A DNA stretch of 64,000 bases from Lachnospiraceae bacterium (GTDB lineage: Bacteria; Bacillota; Clostridia; Lachnospirales; Lachnospiraceae). The stretch's first letter is position 1. Each line of letters begins with the position of its first letter. Shown in pieces: positions 35,835 through 44,424 of this stretch. The translations under genes were made by a program, and so were the position numbers. Below the pieces are notes generated by a model. That model saw only the letters and a list, made by a program, of their open reading frames with translations, had not been told where the DNA came from and searched no databases. The stretch spans positions 62,001-126,000 of the forward strand of contig CAJTEY010000010.1 of NCBI GenBank assembly GCA_910575775.1. The letters are read 5' to 3'.

Positions 35835-37562
35835 ATGAAAAGAAAGAAACTGACAGCGCTTTTGTTGACAGTGGCGATGACAGCGTCCGTTCTTGCCGGC
35901 TGCGGCGGCGGTGATGCGGGCGGAAGCACGGAAACAATGGGTTCCCCGGAAACTGAGGGGGGGGGGTTGGATGAAACGGCAGGAACATCAGAAGACGGTA
36001 AAGAGATTATCGATTTTACGATGTTTATCGCCATGCCCGGTCCTGAGATCAACGACGGCAACGAGATTCAGGAAATTATCGCACAGAAGACCGGCGTGAG
36101 GGTAAAGGAGACATGGCTTACCGGTCAGACGGCGGCTGAGGCGGTGGGAACAATCATTGCCGGAGGGGAGTATCCTGATTTTATAGACGGCGGCGACGGT
36201 CAGATGGCGTTATATGATGCCGATGCACTGGTTGCATGGGACGACTATCTTGACAAATATCCGAAGCTGAAGGAAATGTATTCCGATGAGGAGTGGGACA
36301 GATTCCGTCAGGCGGACGGCAAAATTTACTGGGCAAATATTTTCCAGAATACATACGGCGAGTCCAAGGCGACAACCCACAATGACGAGGCCTTCTGGAT
36401 TCAGGCAAAAGTGCTTGCGTGGGACAATTATCCGGAGATCAAAACATTAGACCAGTATTTTGATCTGCTAGAGCGTTACACGGAGGCAAATCCGGCGATG
36501 GAGGACGGCACGGAGATTATTCCTTACACCATTTTGTGTGAGGACTGGAGATATTTCTGTATCGAAAATGCGGGACAGTTCCTTGACGGTTATCCGAACG
36601 ATGGCTCGGTTATCGTAAATACCGACACCATGAAGATTGAAGATTATAACACCAGCGATACGACCCAGAGATATTTGAAGAAACTGAACGAGGAATATAA
36701 CAAAGGCATCGTTGATCATGAGTTTGCAACCCAGACCTATGACGAATATATCGCAAAGCTTTCTACCGGCCGCGTGCTCGGTATGTGCGATCAGTGGTGG
36801 GATTTTGCGTACACCGTAAACGATGTATTTAAGCAGCAGGGTCTTGATTTGAAGGGATGCAACTATGTTCCTCTCGGTCTTACCATTGATGAAGGCATGG
36901 ATAACATGTGGCATACCTACGGGGATACGCAGAATACGGCAAACGGCGTGGCGATTACCACAAGCTGTAAGGACGTGGATGCAGCCTTCCAGTTTTTAGA
37001 GGACTGTCTGGATCAGGAGATCCACGATCTCAGATTTTGGGGTATTGAGGGTGTAGATTATATGGTAGATGAGGATGGCCTCTACTACAGAACCGAAGAG
37101 CAGAGAATGCAGTGCGCGAATACGGAGTATAAGGCATCTCATCTGTGCAATTATTCCTATCTGCCGCAGTATCTGGGAACCAGCAGGGACGGCAAGAACG
37201 CGATGCAGCCCACGGAGCAGACCTCTGAGTTTTTTGCCAGCCTGGCACAGCCGCTGGTAGACTGCTTTAACGCATACGGTGTTACCACCTATGTGGAAAT
37301 GGTTGGCTCTGTAGATAAAGAGACAGGTCCTTGGTTCCCGATGTACTCTTACTCCAGCAACATGACGACGGAGACTCCCGGCGGCGTGGCGTGGACCAAG
37401 ATGGGAGAGGTGAAGCATGAATGGCTTCCCAAGGTAGTTATGTCGGATTCTTTTGACTCTGCATGGAGCGATTATATGACGGCGTACAGCGCATGTGCAC
37501 CGGAAGATTTCCTTTCCGAGATGCAGGCGGAGCTTGACCGCAGGGCGGGGCAGGCACAGTAA
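35835..37562 (+). CDS. solute-binding lipoprotein of a CUT1 sugar ABC importer
   Basis: A 575-residue extracellular lipoprotein. It has a lipoprotein signal (KRKKLTALLLTVAMTASVLAGC, Cys at residue 23) and a Gly/Thr/Glu-rich linker. The large binding domain is of the LplA/YtcQ class that is paired with LplB/LplC-type permeases. It should capture oligosaccharides, most likely xylo-oligosaccharides given the flanking GH43 and GH8 genes. GGGAGGAC precedes the ATG. A run of ten G (35957-35966) lies in the linker codons, where slippage would shift the frame. Confidence 0.88.
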   Translation: MKRKKLTALLLTVAMTASVLAGCGGGDAGGSTETMGSPETEGGGLDETAGTSEDGKEIIDFTMFIAMPGPEINDGNEIQEIIAQKTGVRVKETWLTGQTAAEAVGTIIAGGEYPDFIDGGDGQMALYDADALVAWDDYLDKYPKLKEMYSDEEWDRFRQADGKIYWANIFQNTYGESKATTHNDEAFWIQAKVLAWDNYPEIKTLDQYFDLLERYTEANPAMEDGTEIIPYTILCEDWRYFCIENAGQFLDGYPNDGSVIVNTDTMKIEDYNTSDTTQRYLKKLNEEYNKGIVDHEFATQTYDEYIAKLSTGRVLGMCDQWWDFAYTVNDVFKQQGLDLKGCNYVPLGLTIDEGMDNMWHTYGDTQNTANGVAITTSCKDVDAAFQFLEDCLDQEIHDLRFWGIEGVDYMVDEDGLYYRTEEQRMQCANTEYKASHLCNYSYLPQYLGTSRDGKNAMQPTEQTSEFFASLAQPLVDCFNAYGVTTYVEMVGSVDKETGPWFPMYSYSSNMTTETPGGVAWTKMGEVKHEWLPKVVMSDSFDSAWSDYMTAYSACAPEDFLSEMQAELDRRAGQAQ

Positions 37563-37594
37563 ACACATGCAGGGAACGACCTGAAGACAGTGGA

Positions 37595-37638
37595 GGGGGA
37601 CTATATTGCGATAGCAGCTATGTAGTTCCCCTTATTTC
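37595..37638 (+). other. hairpin after the binding-protein gene
   Basis: GGGGGACTA (37595) pairs with TAGTTCCCC (ends 37631), with inner pairs from ATTGC/GCAG-like bases, followed by TTATTTCTC. It is placed where binding-protein genes often carry an attenuator or mRNA-stabilising hairpin that keeps permease expression lower. Confidence 0.5.
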
Positions 37639-37672
37639 TCGAAACAGTTGTGGGCATAGAAGGAGATGGAAT

Positions 37673-38608
37673 ATGAGTCGGGGGAAAAAACAGGCGAAAC
37701 AGAAAATTACATGGAAAGAGGTGAAACGGCAGAAGGTATTGCTCATCTGGGCAGCGCTTTTTGTGATTTACGGTTTTATTTTCTATTATCTGCCGCTTGG
37801 CGGCTGGATTATGGCGTTTCAGAATTATAAGCCAAAAACAGGATTGCTTCACTCTAAATTCATTGGTCTTGACAAATTTAAATTTTTATTTGGGGATGCA
37901 ACCTTTATTCGGGTTATTCGCAATACGCTGGCGATGGGTACCATTAATCTGGTGACATCGTTTATTTTGGCTATTGTATTTGCTATTTTATTAAATGAGG
38001 TTAAAAATGTTCTGGGAAAGAAAATGGTGCAGACGATTTCCTATCTGCCGCATTTCCTGTCGTGGATTATCGTTACCGGTATTTTGCATGACGCACTTTC
38101 CTCAACGGGTATCGTGAATGAAATTTTATTAAAATTGGGTATTGTTGAATCGCAGATTAATTTCTTTGCGCATGAAAGCTATTTCTGGCCCATTGTCGCC
38201 TTTGCCAATCTGTGGAAAGAGACAGGATGGAACGCGATCATTTATCTGGCGGCAATCACGGCGATTGACCCGAGCCTCTATGAAGCGGCGTCCATAGACG
38301 GTGCGGGAAGATGGGCAAAGATCAGATATATCACACTTCCGGGCATCAAGCCGACTATTATGATACTGCTTCTGATGAATGTGGGAAATGTTCTGAACGC
38401 AGGATTTGAAGTACAGTACATCTTAGGAAACGGACTGGTGCAGAAGGTATCCCAGACGATCGATATCTACGTGCTGAACTGGGGTATCAGCCAGAATGAT
38501 TATTCGCTGGGTACGGCGGCAGGTATCTTTAAGAGTGTGGTCAGCATTGTCCTGATCCTGATTGCAAACCGCATAGCGAAGCGATCCGGTGAAGAAAGCT
38601 TATTCTAG
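37673..38608 (+). CDS. ABC sugar permease (LplB-like)
   Basis: A 311-residue inner-membrane permease with six predicted helices. The first part (QKVLLIWAALFVIYGFIFYYLPLGGWIMAFQNY) is typical of LplB/YtcO-class proteins. The EAA loop that contacts the ATPase reads EAASIDGAGRWAKIRYITLPGIKP. It forms a channel with the second permease 14 nt downstream. AAGGAGATGG precedes the ATG. No ATP-binding gene is in the locus; a multitask MsmX-like ATPase elsewhere is expected from this family. Confidence 0.92.
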   Translation: MSRGKKQAKQKITWKEVKRQKVLLIWAALFVIYGFIFYYLPLGGWIMAFQNYKPKTGLLHSKFIGLDKFKFLFGDATFIRVIRNTLAMGTINLVTSFILAIVFAILLNEVKNVLGKKMVQTISYLPHFLSWIIVTGILHDALSSTGIVNEILLKLGIVESQINFFAHESYFWPIVAFANLWKETGWNAIIYLAAITAIDPSLYEAASIDGAGRWAKIRYITLPGIKPTIMILLLMNVGNVLNAGFEVQYILGNGLVQKVSQTIDIYVLNWGISQNDYSLGTAAGIFKSVVSIVLILIANRIAKRSGEESLF

Positions 38609-38622
38609 GGAGGGGCGTAAAG

Positions 38623-39504
38623 ATGAAGAAAAAAAGTTTAGGGGATCGGATTTTTGAGATTTGCAATACGATCTTTATGGTAGCCTTTGTTATTATAACA
38701 TTGTATCCCGTATTGAATACGCTCGCCATTTCTTTTAATGACGGTATCGATACGGTGCGCGGCGGTATTCACCTGATTCCGAGAAAATTTACTTTGCAGA
38801 ATTACTATACCGTGTTACATAAACAGAATATGGTTACGGGCGCCTATATCACGGTACTCAGGACAGTGGTCGGAACCTTCCTTGCGTTGGCGACCAATGC
38901 GCTGCTGGCGTTTATCGTGAGCAGAAAGCGGTTTTTGTTTAAGTCACAGTTGTCTCTGTTTTGGGTTATCACCATGTATGTGAACGGTGGACTGATTCCG
39001 ACATTCCTGCTTTATAAAAATCTGCATCTGACAGGTACCTTCTGGGTGTACGTGATTCCCGGAACGGTCAGCGCTTTCAACATGCTGGTGCTTCGAACCT
39101 ATATGGTCGGTCTGCCCGATTCTCTGGAGGAATCGGCACAACTTGATGGAGCGGGATATATGACGATTTTTGTGAAAATTATTTCTCCTCTCTGTAAACC
39201 CGTGTACGCGACGGTGGCTCTGTTTGTGGCGGTTGGACAGTGGAACTCATGGTTTGACGCTATGCTTTACAACCGTATGTCCGATAAGTATACTACTTTA
39301 CAGTATGAATTGATGAAGCTTTTATCCTCTGTTATGCAGCAGAGCGGCAGCGCAGACAGCGCGAGGAATTCAGCGAATTCCATAACGCCCGCATCTATCC
39401 GGGCGGCGGCGACGATTGCGACCATGCTGCCTATCGTATGTCTGTATCCGTTCCTGCAAAGATACTTTGTGACGGGTCTGACGATTGGCGGCGTCAAAGA
39501 ATAG
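38623..39504 (+). CDS. ABC sugar permease (LplC/YtcP-like)
   Basis: A 293-residue permease with six helices, partner of the upstream permease. The EAA loop is EESAQLDGAGYMTIFVKIISPLCKP, and the C-terminus ERYFVTGLTIGGVKE-like (here LQRYFVTGLTIGGVKE) is the hallmark of the YtcP/LplC group. It should import oligosaccharides bound by the lipoprotein at 35835. GGGAGGGG precedes the ATG. Confidence 0.93.
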   Translation: MKKKSLGDRIFEICNTIFMVAFVIITLYPVLNTLAISFNDGIDTVRGGIHLIPRKFTLQNYYTVLHKQNMVTGAYITVLRTVVGTFLALATNALLAFIVSRKRFLFKSQLSLFWVITMYVNGGLIPTFLLYKNLHLTGTFWVYVIPGTVSAFNMLVLRTYMVGLPDSLEESAQLDGAGYMTIFVKIISPLCKPVYATVALFVAVGQWNSWFDAMLYNRMSDKYTTLQYELMKLLSSVMQQSGSADSARNSANSITPASIRAAATIATMLPIVCLYPFLQRYFVTGLTIGGVKE

Positions 39505-39522
39505 AGTGAGAAGTACTAAATC

Positions 39523-39568
39523 CCACTCTGCGGAGAATGCCTGAAATACGGCATTCTCCGCAGAGTGG
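39523..39568. other. perfect 19-bp inverted repeat between permease and GH8 genes
   Basis: CCACTCTGCGGAGAATGCC (39523-39541) and its exact complement (39550-39568) flank an 8-nt loop. No T-run follows, so this is more likely an mRNA-stability or partial-termination element than a full terminator. AGAGTG at 39504 could pair instead with CACTCT at 39524, which allows an alternative fold. Confidence 0.8.
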
Positions 39569-39632
39569 AATCATAGCAGTTAAGGTGAGAAATCGTGGTG
39601 GTTGGATTGAAAAGAGAGGCAGATTAATTAAG

Positions 39633-40781
39633 ATGCAGTATCGCAACGTGTTTAGAGAAATCGGTATATCAGAGGAAGAGATTGCGGAGAGACGGAAGGA
39701 AATTGTCCACACTTTCTTCTATGATAATGAGGAAAAGGTATATCATCCGGTGGGGGATGATATGGCTTATATAGAGGATACCGGAAACCATGATGCGCGG
39801 ACGGAGGGCATGTCTTACGGCATGATGATGTGCGTGCAGCTCGATATGAAGGAGGAGTTTGACCGCCTCTGGAAATGGGCAAAGACTTATATGTGGATGG
39901 ATGCCGGGGAAAATGAAGGTTATTTTTCCTGGTCCTGTGCGCCGGATGGCTCTAAAAACGCTTACGGACCTGCGCCGGATGGAGAAGAATTCTTTGCTAT
40001 GGCACTGTTTTTCGCTTCCCACAGGTGGGGGGACGGTGAGGGAATTTTTCAATATGAGAAGGAGGCAAGAGACATTTTGTCGGCTTGTCTCCATAAAGGG
40101 GAAAATGGACGGGCGGGAGAGCCTATGTGGAACAGAGGGAATTGCCAGATTCTTTTTGTGCCGGGGTCTTCCTTTACGGATCCTTCCTATCATTTGCCGC
40201 ATTTTTATGAGCTGTTTGCAAAATGGGCGAATGAGGAGGATCGCGGTTTTTGGGCAAGAGCAGCCAAAGCCAGCAGAGCGTATCTGGCGGCGGCATGCCA
40301 TGCGGATACGGGAATGTCGGCGGAATATGCGAATTTTGACGGTTCTCCGGTCTACACGGAATTTGAGTGGGGGCAGCACGGATATTTTTATTCGGACGCT
40401 TACCGCACTGCGGCAAATATCGGACTGGATTACAGTTGGAATGGAATCGACGTAGGACAGCGCGCTGCGGCGGAAAGATTACAGTATTTTCTCGGTGTAA
40501 CCAGACGGGAAAATCCGTATATGACGTATCGGATCAACGGGGAAGTGATCGACCAGTCGGCGCTGCATCCGGTGGGGATGCTTGCAACAACAGCGCAGGG
40601 GACATTAGCTGTTTTGGGGCGGCTGGATGAGGCGGAACTGTCTGATTCGCAGAAACTTGCCAGGGAATGGACGGAACGGTTTTTCAGAGAGCCGATGCGG
40701 AAGGGTGAGCGAAGGTATTACGATAACTGCCTTTATCTGTTTGCGTATCTGGCGTTGTCGGGGAGTTACCGGGTGTGGTAA
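39633..40781 (+). CDS. reducing-end xylose-releasing exo-oligoxylanase, GH8
   Basis: A 382-residue cytoplasmic enzyme of glycoside hydrolase family 8. HPVGDDMAYIEDTGNHDARTEGMSYGMMMCVQ (the Glu of RTEGMSYG is the general acid) and GYFSWSCAPDGSKNAYGPAPDGEEFFAMALFFASHRWG match the Rex enzymes of Bacillus closely from memory. These inverting enzymes remove xylose from the reducing end of xylo-oligosaccharides. Combined with GH43 acting from the other end, imported oligomers would be fully degraded. A longer frame exists upstream, but MQYRNVFREIGIS is the expected start. The AGAGG site is about 15 nt upstream, rather far. Confidence 0.9.
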   Translation: MQYRNVFREIGISEEEIAERRKEIVHTFFYDNEEKVYHPVGDDMAYIEDTGNHDARTEGMSYGMMMCVQLDMKEEFDRLWKWAKTYMWMDAGENEGYFSWSCAPDGSKNAYGPAPDGEEFFAMALFFASHRWGDGEGIFQYEKEARDILSACLHKGENGRAGEPMWNRGNCQILFVPGSSFTDPSYHLPHFYELFAKWANEEDRGFWARAAKASRAYLAAACHADTGMSAEYANFDGSPVYTEFEWGQHGYFYSDAYRTAANIGLDYSWNGIDVGQRAAAERLQYFLGVTRRENPYMTYRINGEVIDQSALHPVGMLATTAQGTLAVLGRLDEAELSDSQKLAREWTERFFREPMRKGERRYYDNCLYLFAYLALSGSYRVW

Positions 40782-40834
40782 AGGCGTTCGATTATTGTAT
40801 TTTAGTGACACACATGTTAAGATAGATTTGCAGG

Positions 40835-40870
40835 GACACAGGCTGTTTGGTCTGTGTCTTTTATCTTTTT
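40835..40870 (+). terminator. intrinsic terminator after GH8
   Basis: GACACAG / CTGTGTC stem (7 bp, 10-nt loop) followed by TTTTATCTTTTT, about 55 nt after the GH8 stop. Confidence 0.65.
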
Positions 40871-40887
40871 GCCGGAGGTATAAAGTC

Positions 40888-41073
40888 ATGTCAGCTGGGG
40901 AAAAAACGCGCGGTGCGGAAAAAATTGTCTCCTGCTATGAATTTAATGAAAACGCATATAATGAATGCAGGATAAAGGCTTTTGAATCGATTGCAGGATT
41001 GTGTGATCCTTTCCACCACAGGTTGCGCAAATATACAGAGCCCTGTATAGAAAGCAACCCTGCGTTTTGGTAA
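40888..41073 (+). CDS. hypothetical 61-residue protein
   Basis: A short frame that starts at an ATG 9 nt after GGAGG, just behind the GH8 terminator, and ends 34 nt before the next gene. The sequence (SAGEKTRGAEKIVSCYEFNENAYNE, then CRIKAFESIAGLCDPFHHRLRKYTEPC) has four cysteines and no membrane segment. I do not recognise it. The good ribosome binding site is the main support, so it may be a leader or a real small protein. Confidence 0.4.
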   Translation: MSAGEKTRGAEKIVSCYEFNENAYNECRIKAFESIAGLCDPFHHRLRKYTEPCIESNPAFW

Positions 41074-41107
41074 GATGCGAGTACCAAAACAAAAGGAGGA
41101 ACATCAT

Positions 41108-41593
41108 ATGGATTTTTCAGAAAAACTTTTAACCTTGCGAAAGGCAAAGAATCTGACGCAGGAGGAGCTGGCGGAAAAGCTGAACGTTTCAAGACAGTCC
41201 GTTTCCAAGTGGGAGAGCGGGCAGGCGGTTCCGGAGCTGGATAAGATCGTGGCGATCAGTACGGTATTCGACGTCACCACGGATTATCTGTTAAAGTCGT
41301 CGGAGATCGACGATCTATCCGTAAAGACGGAAATGCTGGAAAAACAGCAGGAGCAGATGCTTGCCAGAGAAAAACAGCAGCAGAAGATCAGGGAGTGCGT
41401 TTTATACGGCATTGTCATTTATCTGGTGTTTTTTGCCGTATGGTTTTTGGAGCGCGCCCTTTTCTGGGACTATATTTTCTGGAAGTCAGACATAGACATA
41501 TGGAGTTTTGGCATAGTGATGGCAGAATTTTTAGCAGCCACGGCGGCGGTGGTTTTCGTGTGTGCCAGAAAACTTAAGGGTGAGAAACGGTAA
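41108..41593 (+). CDS. XRE-family HTH regulator with two-helix membrane tail
   Basis: A 161-residue protein. Residues 1-65 are an HTH (NLTQEELAEKLNVSRQSVSKWE, PELDKIVAISTVF). Residues 75-108 form a Gln/Lys/Glu-rich coiled coil (MLEKQQEQMLAREKQQQK). Two hydrophobic helices end the protein. The layout suggests a membrane-attached DNA-binding dimer. AAAGGAGG precedes ATG 41108. Its 3' end overlaps the convergent AraC gene by 20 nt. Confidence 0.82.
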   Translation: MDFSEKLLTLRKAKNLTQEELAEKLNVSRQSVSKWESGQAVPELDKIVAISTVFDVTTDYLLKSSEIDDLSVKTEMLEKQQEQMLAREKQQQKIRECVLYGIVIYLVFFAVWFLERALFWDYIFWKSDIDIWSFGIVMAEFLAATAAVVFVCARKLKGEKR

Positions 41594-42461
41594 TATTTGT
41601 TATACAGCGGTCTCTGTACGCGGAGGGCGTTTCCCCATACTTGGAGCGAAACGCCCTCGTAAAGTAAGATATATTATGAAAACCGACATTTTCTGCAACA
41701 TCTATTATTTTATCTGAAGTTTCTATTAATTGTCCGGCGGCGATTTCCAGACGGTAATCTATCACATATTGCGAAAAGCTCTTTCCTGTCAGTTCCTTAA
41801 ATAATTTCATAAAATGGCTCGGCGAGAAGCCACAGATTGCTGCGGCTTTCTCCACTGTGATTGTGCAGTTGTAGTTGGACTGTATATATAAAAGCAGGTT
41901 TTTCAGCTTATCATAATTATTTTTTAAAGAGAGCTCCGCGCAGCTTGTGGGGGAACTGTACTGGCTGATATGGTGCACGATGGCAAAGAGATTGGATTTT
42001 ACCATCAATTCCTCACTTTTTTTGCGGTTTTCTATTAAATGTATGATATGAGGGCGCAAAAGGCGGTTTAAATCCATTTCCGATGCAAGGGAAAGAGGAG
42101 GCAGCTTGGTGTGACAGTACAACGGTTTAAAATATTTTTCGTAGCAGGCGTCATTGGTCGAATAATTTAACAGGGAAAACTGGAACAAAATGTTAAAATA
42201 TTCCATTTGGGCGTCCGGGTATTGTTCTATGGAGTGAACCGACTGAGGAGGAACAATAACAATATCGTCTGTCTTTACAATATATGGGTGGGACTGTATG
42301 GTGATCACGCCCTGCCCGCTGCAGATATAGATGATTTCCATCTCCTCATGCCAATGCAGGGGGTAGAAAGGAAAAAATCCGGGAACATTTCCTTTGTAGA
42401 CAGTATACGGAAAAGAAGGCTGGCCATGTATTTTTGCCTCGGGGGGCATTCTGTGATCCAT
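41574..42461 (-). CDS. AraC family transcriptional regulator with cupin sensor domain
   Basis: A 295-residue regulator. The N-terminal cupin (FYPLHWHEEMEIIYICSGQGVITI, DIVIVPPQSVHSIE) would bind a small effector, often a sugar. The C-terminal 100 residues are an AraC HTH pair (ITVEKAAAICGFSPSHFMKLFKELTGKSFSQYV, then IIDVAENVGFHNISYFTRAFRSKYGETPSAYR). GGAGAAA precedes the ATG at 42461. It is divergent from the MATE gene at 42599, with 137 nt between, so it may control that transporter or a distant sugar gene. Confidence 0.88.
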   Translation of the reverse strand: MDHRMPPEAKIHGQPSFPYTVYKGNVPGFFPFYPLHWHEEMEIIYICSGQGVITIQSHPYIVKTDDIVIVPPQSVHSIEQYPDAQMEYFNILFQFSLLNYSTNDACYEKYFKPLYCHTKLPPLSLASEMDLNRLLRPHIIHLIENRKKSEELMVKSNLFAIVHHISQYSSPTSCAELSLKNNYDKLKNLLLYIQSNYNCTITVEKAAAICGFSPSHFMKLFKELTGKSFSQYVIDYRLEIAAGQLIETSDKIIDVAENVGFHNISYFTRAFRSKYGETPSAYRDRCITNITVSHP

Positions 42462-42598
42462 ATTATTTTTCTCCTCTTCTTTCAATGATAAGAGTTTTGT
42501 GTCAGAAAACAAGGAATATTTTACAAGAATTATATAGAATTTAAGAATATAATGCAAGAGTAGCATCCGTATTACCGAATGAAGAAGGTGTTTTAAAA

Positions 42599-43945
42599 GT
42601 GCAGAAAAAACTATTTCGTTTGAGTGTACCGATCTTTGTGGAAGCCATCATGAATACGATTATAGGAAGCGTTGACACCATCATGCTTTCCTCTTACAGT
42701 GATGACGCGGTGGCGGCGGTCAGTATAGCGAATCAGATTCTTTTTCTCATTCAGGTACTCGCTTGTATCGTGACTACCGGCACGAGCATTTTGTGCGCAC
42801 AGTACATCGGTGCAAAAAAAACCGAAGAGGAGCAGAATGATTTGATCACGGCGTCCATACTGTTGAATGTGGGCATGGGAGTTGTGCTTACAGTCCTGAT
42901 GTCTGTGTTTTACCCGGTGATTTTACGTTTTTTAAACTTGTCGGGACAGGTCAGGAGTTATGCGGGAGAATATCTTGGCGTGCTCAACTGGTTTTTATGG
43001 GTGCAGCTGCTCTATTTTATTTTTTCTGCGGTGCTGAAATCTTACGGCAGGACAACGCAGTGCATGTATGTTTCCATAGGCATGAATGTATGCAATATTG
43101 TACTGAATTATCTGCTGATTTTTGGGAAATTTGGTCTGCCTGCCATGGGCATCCGGGGAGCGGCGATTGCTACCGTAGCGGGAAGGGTTTTTGGCTTTCT
43201 GATACTTGTGTGGATTTTATTTGACGTGAGAGGGAAGCAGTTTCAGTGGAAAATATGTTGGGAAAAAATGGTTCCCAATATGCGCAAAGTCATTACCTAT
43301 GGGATGCCGGCAGCAGGAGAGCAGATTTCCTATAATTTAGCGCAGTTTCTGGTCATGGTTTTCGTAACCATGATGGGAATGAAAGCGGTCACGGCGCAGT
43401 CGTACATAAATACCTGCGTGCGCTTTATTTATGTTTTTTCGGTGTCGCTTGGACAGGGAACGGCTATTATGATCGGATGGAGCGCGGGCGCTGGAGAATA
43501 TGGGAAGGCTGACGAAGAATGCCGCTTTGCCGGAAAGTGTACCTTTGCCTTCAGTATGGCTATGATGGCGGTTATGTTTGTTTTCAGGAACCGGATGTTT
43601 TCCCTGTTTACATCTGACCCTGAGATATTGGTATTAGCCGGTACTGTTTTGCTTGCAAATTTTCTGTTGGAGTGCGGGCGCAGCCAGAATCTGGTCTATG
43701 TGGCTTCTCTCCGTGCGGTAGGGGACGTGAAGTTTCCCTTTTATATTGGGATTGTCTCCATGTGGTGCGTTGCGGTAGGGGGCAGCTATCTTCTGGGAAT
43801 TGTTTTGCATATGGGACTTTTGGGCGTATGGATTGCGCAGGGGATGGATGAGTGTCTGCGTGCCGTCGCTATGTGGATTCGCTGGAAAAGGAAAGGCTAT
43901 ACACAGATTGAGGGAGTGGAATCATGGAAAAAACAATGCAGGTAA
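42599..43945 (+). CDS. MATE family efflux transporter
   Basis: A 448-residue membrane protein with twelve predicted helices, of the MATE superfamily (FRLSVPIFVEAIMNTIIGSVDTIMLSSYSD at the start, GQGTAIMIGWSAGAGEY in the second half). It begins with GTG at 42599, preceded by AAGGTG. A TATAAT box lies at 42548 without a well-spaced -35 element. It is followed by and overlaps a truncated kinase-like gene by 22 nt, which suggests co-expression. The export substrate is unknown. Confidence 0.85.
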   Translation: MQKKLFRLSVPIFVEAIMNTIIGSVDTIMLSSYSDDAVAAVSIANQILFLIQVLACIVTTGTSILCAQYIGAKKTEEEQNDLITASILLNVGMGVVLTVLMSVFYPVILRFLNLSGQVRSYAGEYLGVLNWFLWVQLLYFIFSAVLKSYGRTTQCMYVSIGMNVCNIVLNYLLIFGKFGLPAMGIRGAAIATVAGRVFGFLILVWILFDVRGKQFQWKICWEKMVPNMRKVITYGMPAAGEQISYNLAQFLVMVFVTMMGMKAVTAQSYINTCVRFIYVFSVSLGQGTAIMIGWSAGAGEYGKADEECRFAGKCTFAFSMAMMAVMFVFRNRMFSLFTSDPEILVLAGTVLLANFLLECGRSQNLVYVASLRAVGDVKFPFYIGIVSMWCVAVGGSYLLGIVLHMGLLGVWIAQGMDECLRAVAMWIRWKRKGYTQIEGVESWKKQCR

Positions 43946-44373
43946 ACGGTAGGGAATTTACGATCATAAAATTGTTGGGAAAAGGGAAGGGCGGGTATTC
44001 CTATCTGGCTTCGGACGGACAGCGGCAGTATGTACTGAAACAGATTCACCACGAGCCTTGCGATTATTATCAGTTCGGAAATAAGATGGAGGCGGAAATA
44101 AGGGATTATGGCAGGCTGAAATCTGTAGGAATCAGAATGCCGGAAATGTTGGAAGTTGACATTCCGCAGGAACGGATTTTGAAAGAGTATATAGATGGGG
44201 AAACCATATTTGATCTGGTGCTCGCGGATAAAATGAAACAGGAATATCTGGAACAGGTCAGGGAAATGTGCAGAGTATTGTATGCGGCTCATATCAATAT
44301 TGATTATTTTCCCACCAATTTTGTCGGGTGGACACATCTGGAGTTCCTTGACAATATATTTGCCGAATGCTAG
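43924..44373 (+). pseudogene. C-terminally truncated protein kinase-like gene
   Basis: A 149-residue product of the small serine/threonine or aminoglycoside kinase-like group. It has a Gly-rich loop (LLGKGKGGYSYLA), the ATP-binding Lys (YVLKQIH), a Glu in KMEAEIRDY and a catalytic-loop-like NIDYFPTNFV (Asp and Asn). The expected continuation with the DFG-equivalent Asp and C-lobe is absent. After FPTNFV the frame runs into unrelated sequence (GWTHLEFLDNIFAEC) that coincides with the promoter of the next gene. It is therefore probably inactive, perhaps produced by a deletion. GGGAG precedes the ATG. Confidence 0.6.
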
Positions 44374-44376
44374 AAT
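44348..44376 (+). promoter_or_regulatory. sigma-A promoter of the PerR/Fur-like gene
   Basis: TTGACA (44348-44353), a 17-nt spacer and TAGAAT (44371-44376). It lies inside the last codons of the truncated kinase-like gene and just upstream of the palindromic operator. Confidence 0.7.
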
Positions 44377-44387
44377 TAATAAGTATT

Positions 44388-44402
44388 TTAGAATCATTCT
44401 AA
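44388..44402. promoter_or_regulatory. PerR/Fur-type operator, perfect 7-1-7 palindrome
   Basis: TTAGAATCATTCTAA is an exact 7-1-7 inverted repeat, closely like the PerR box TTATAATNATTATAA of Bacillus. It lies about 12 nt after the -10 box and 23 nt before the regulator gene, which suggests autorepression. Confidence 0.75.
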
Positions 44403-44424
44403 TTTGTATAAAGAAAGTGCGTTT

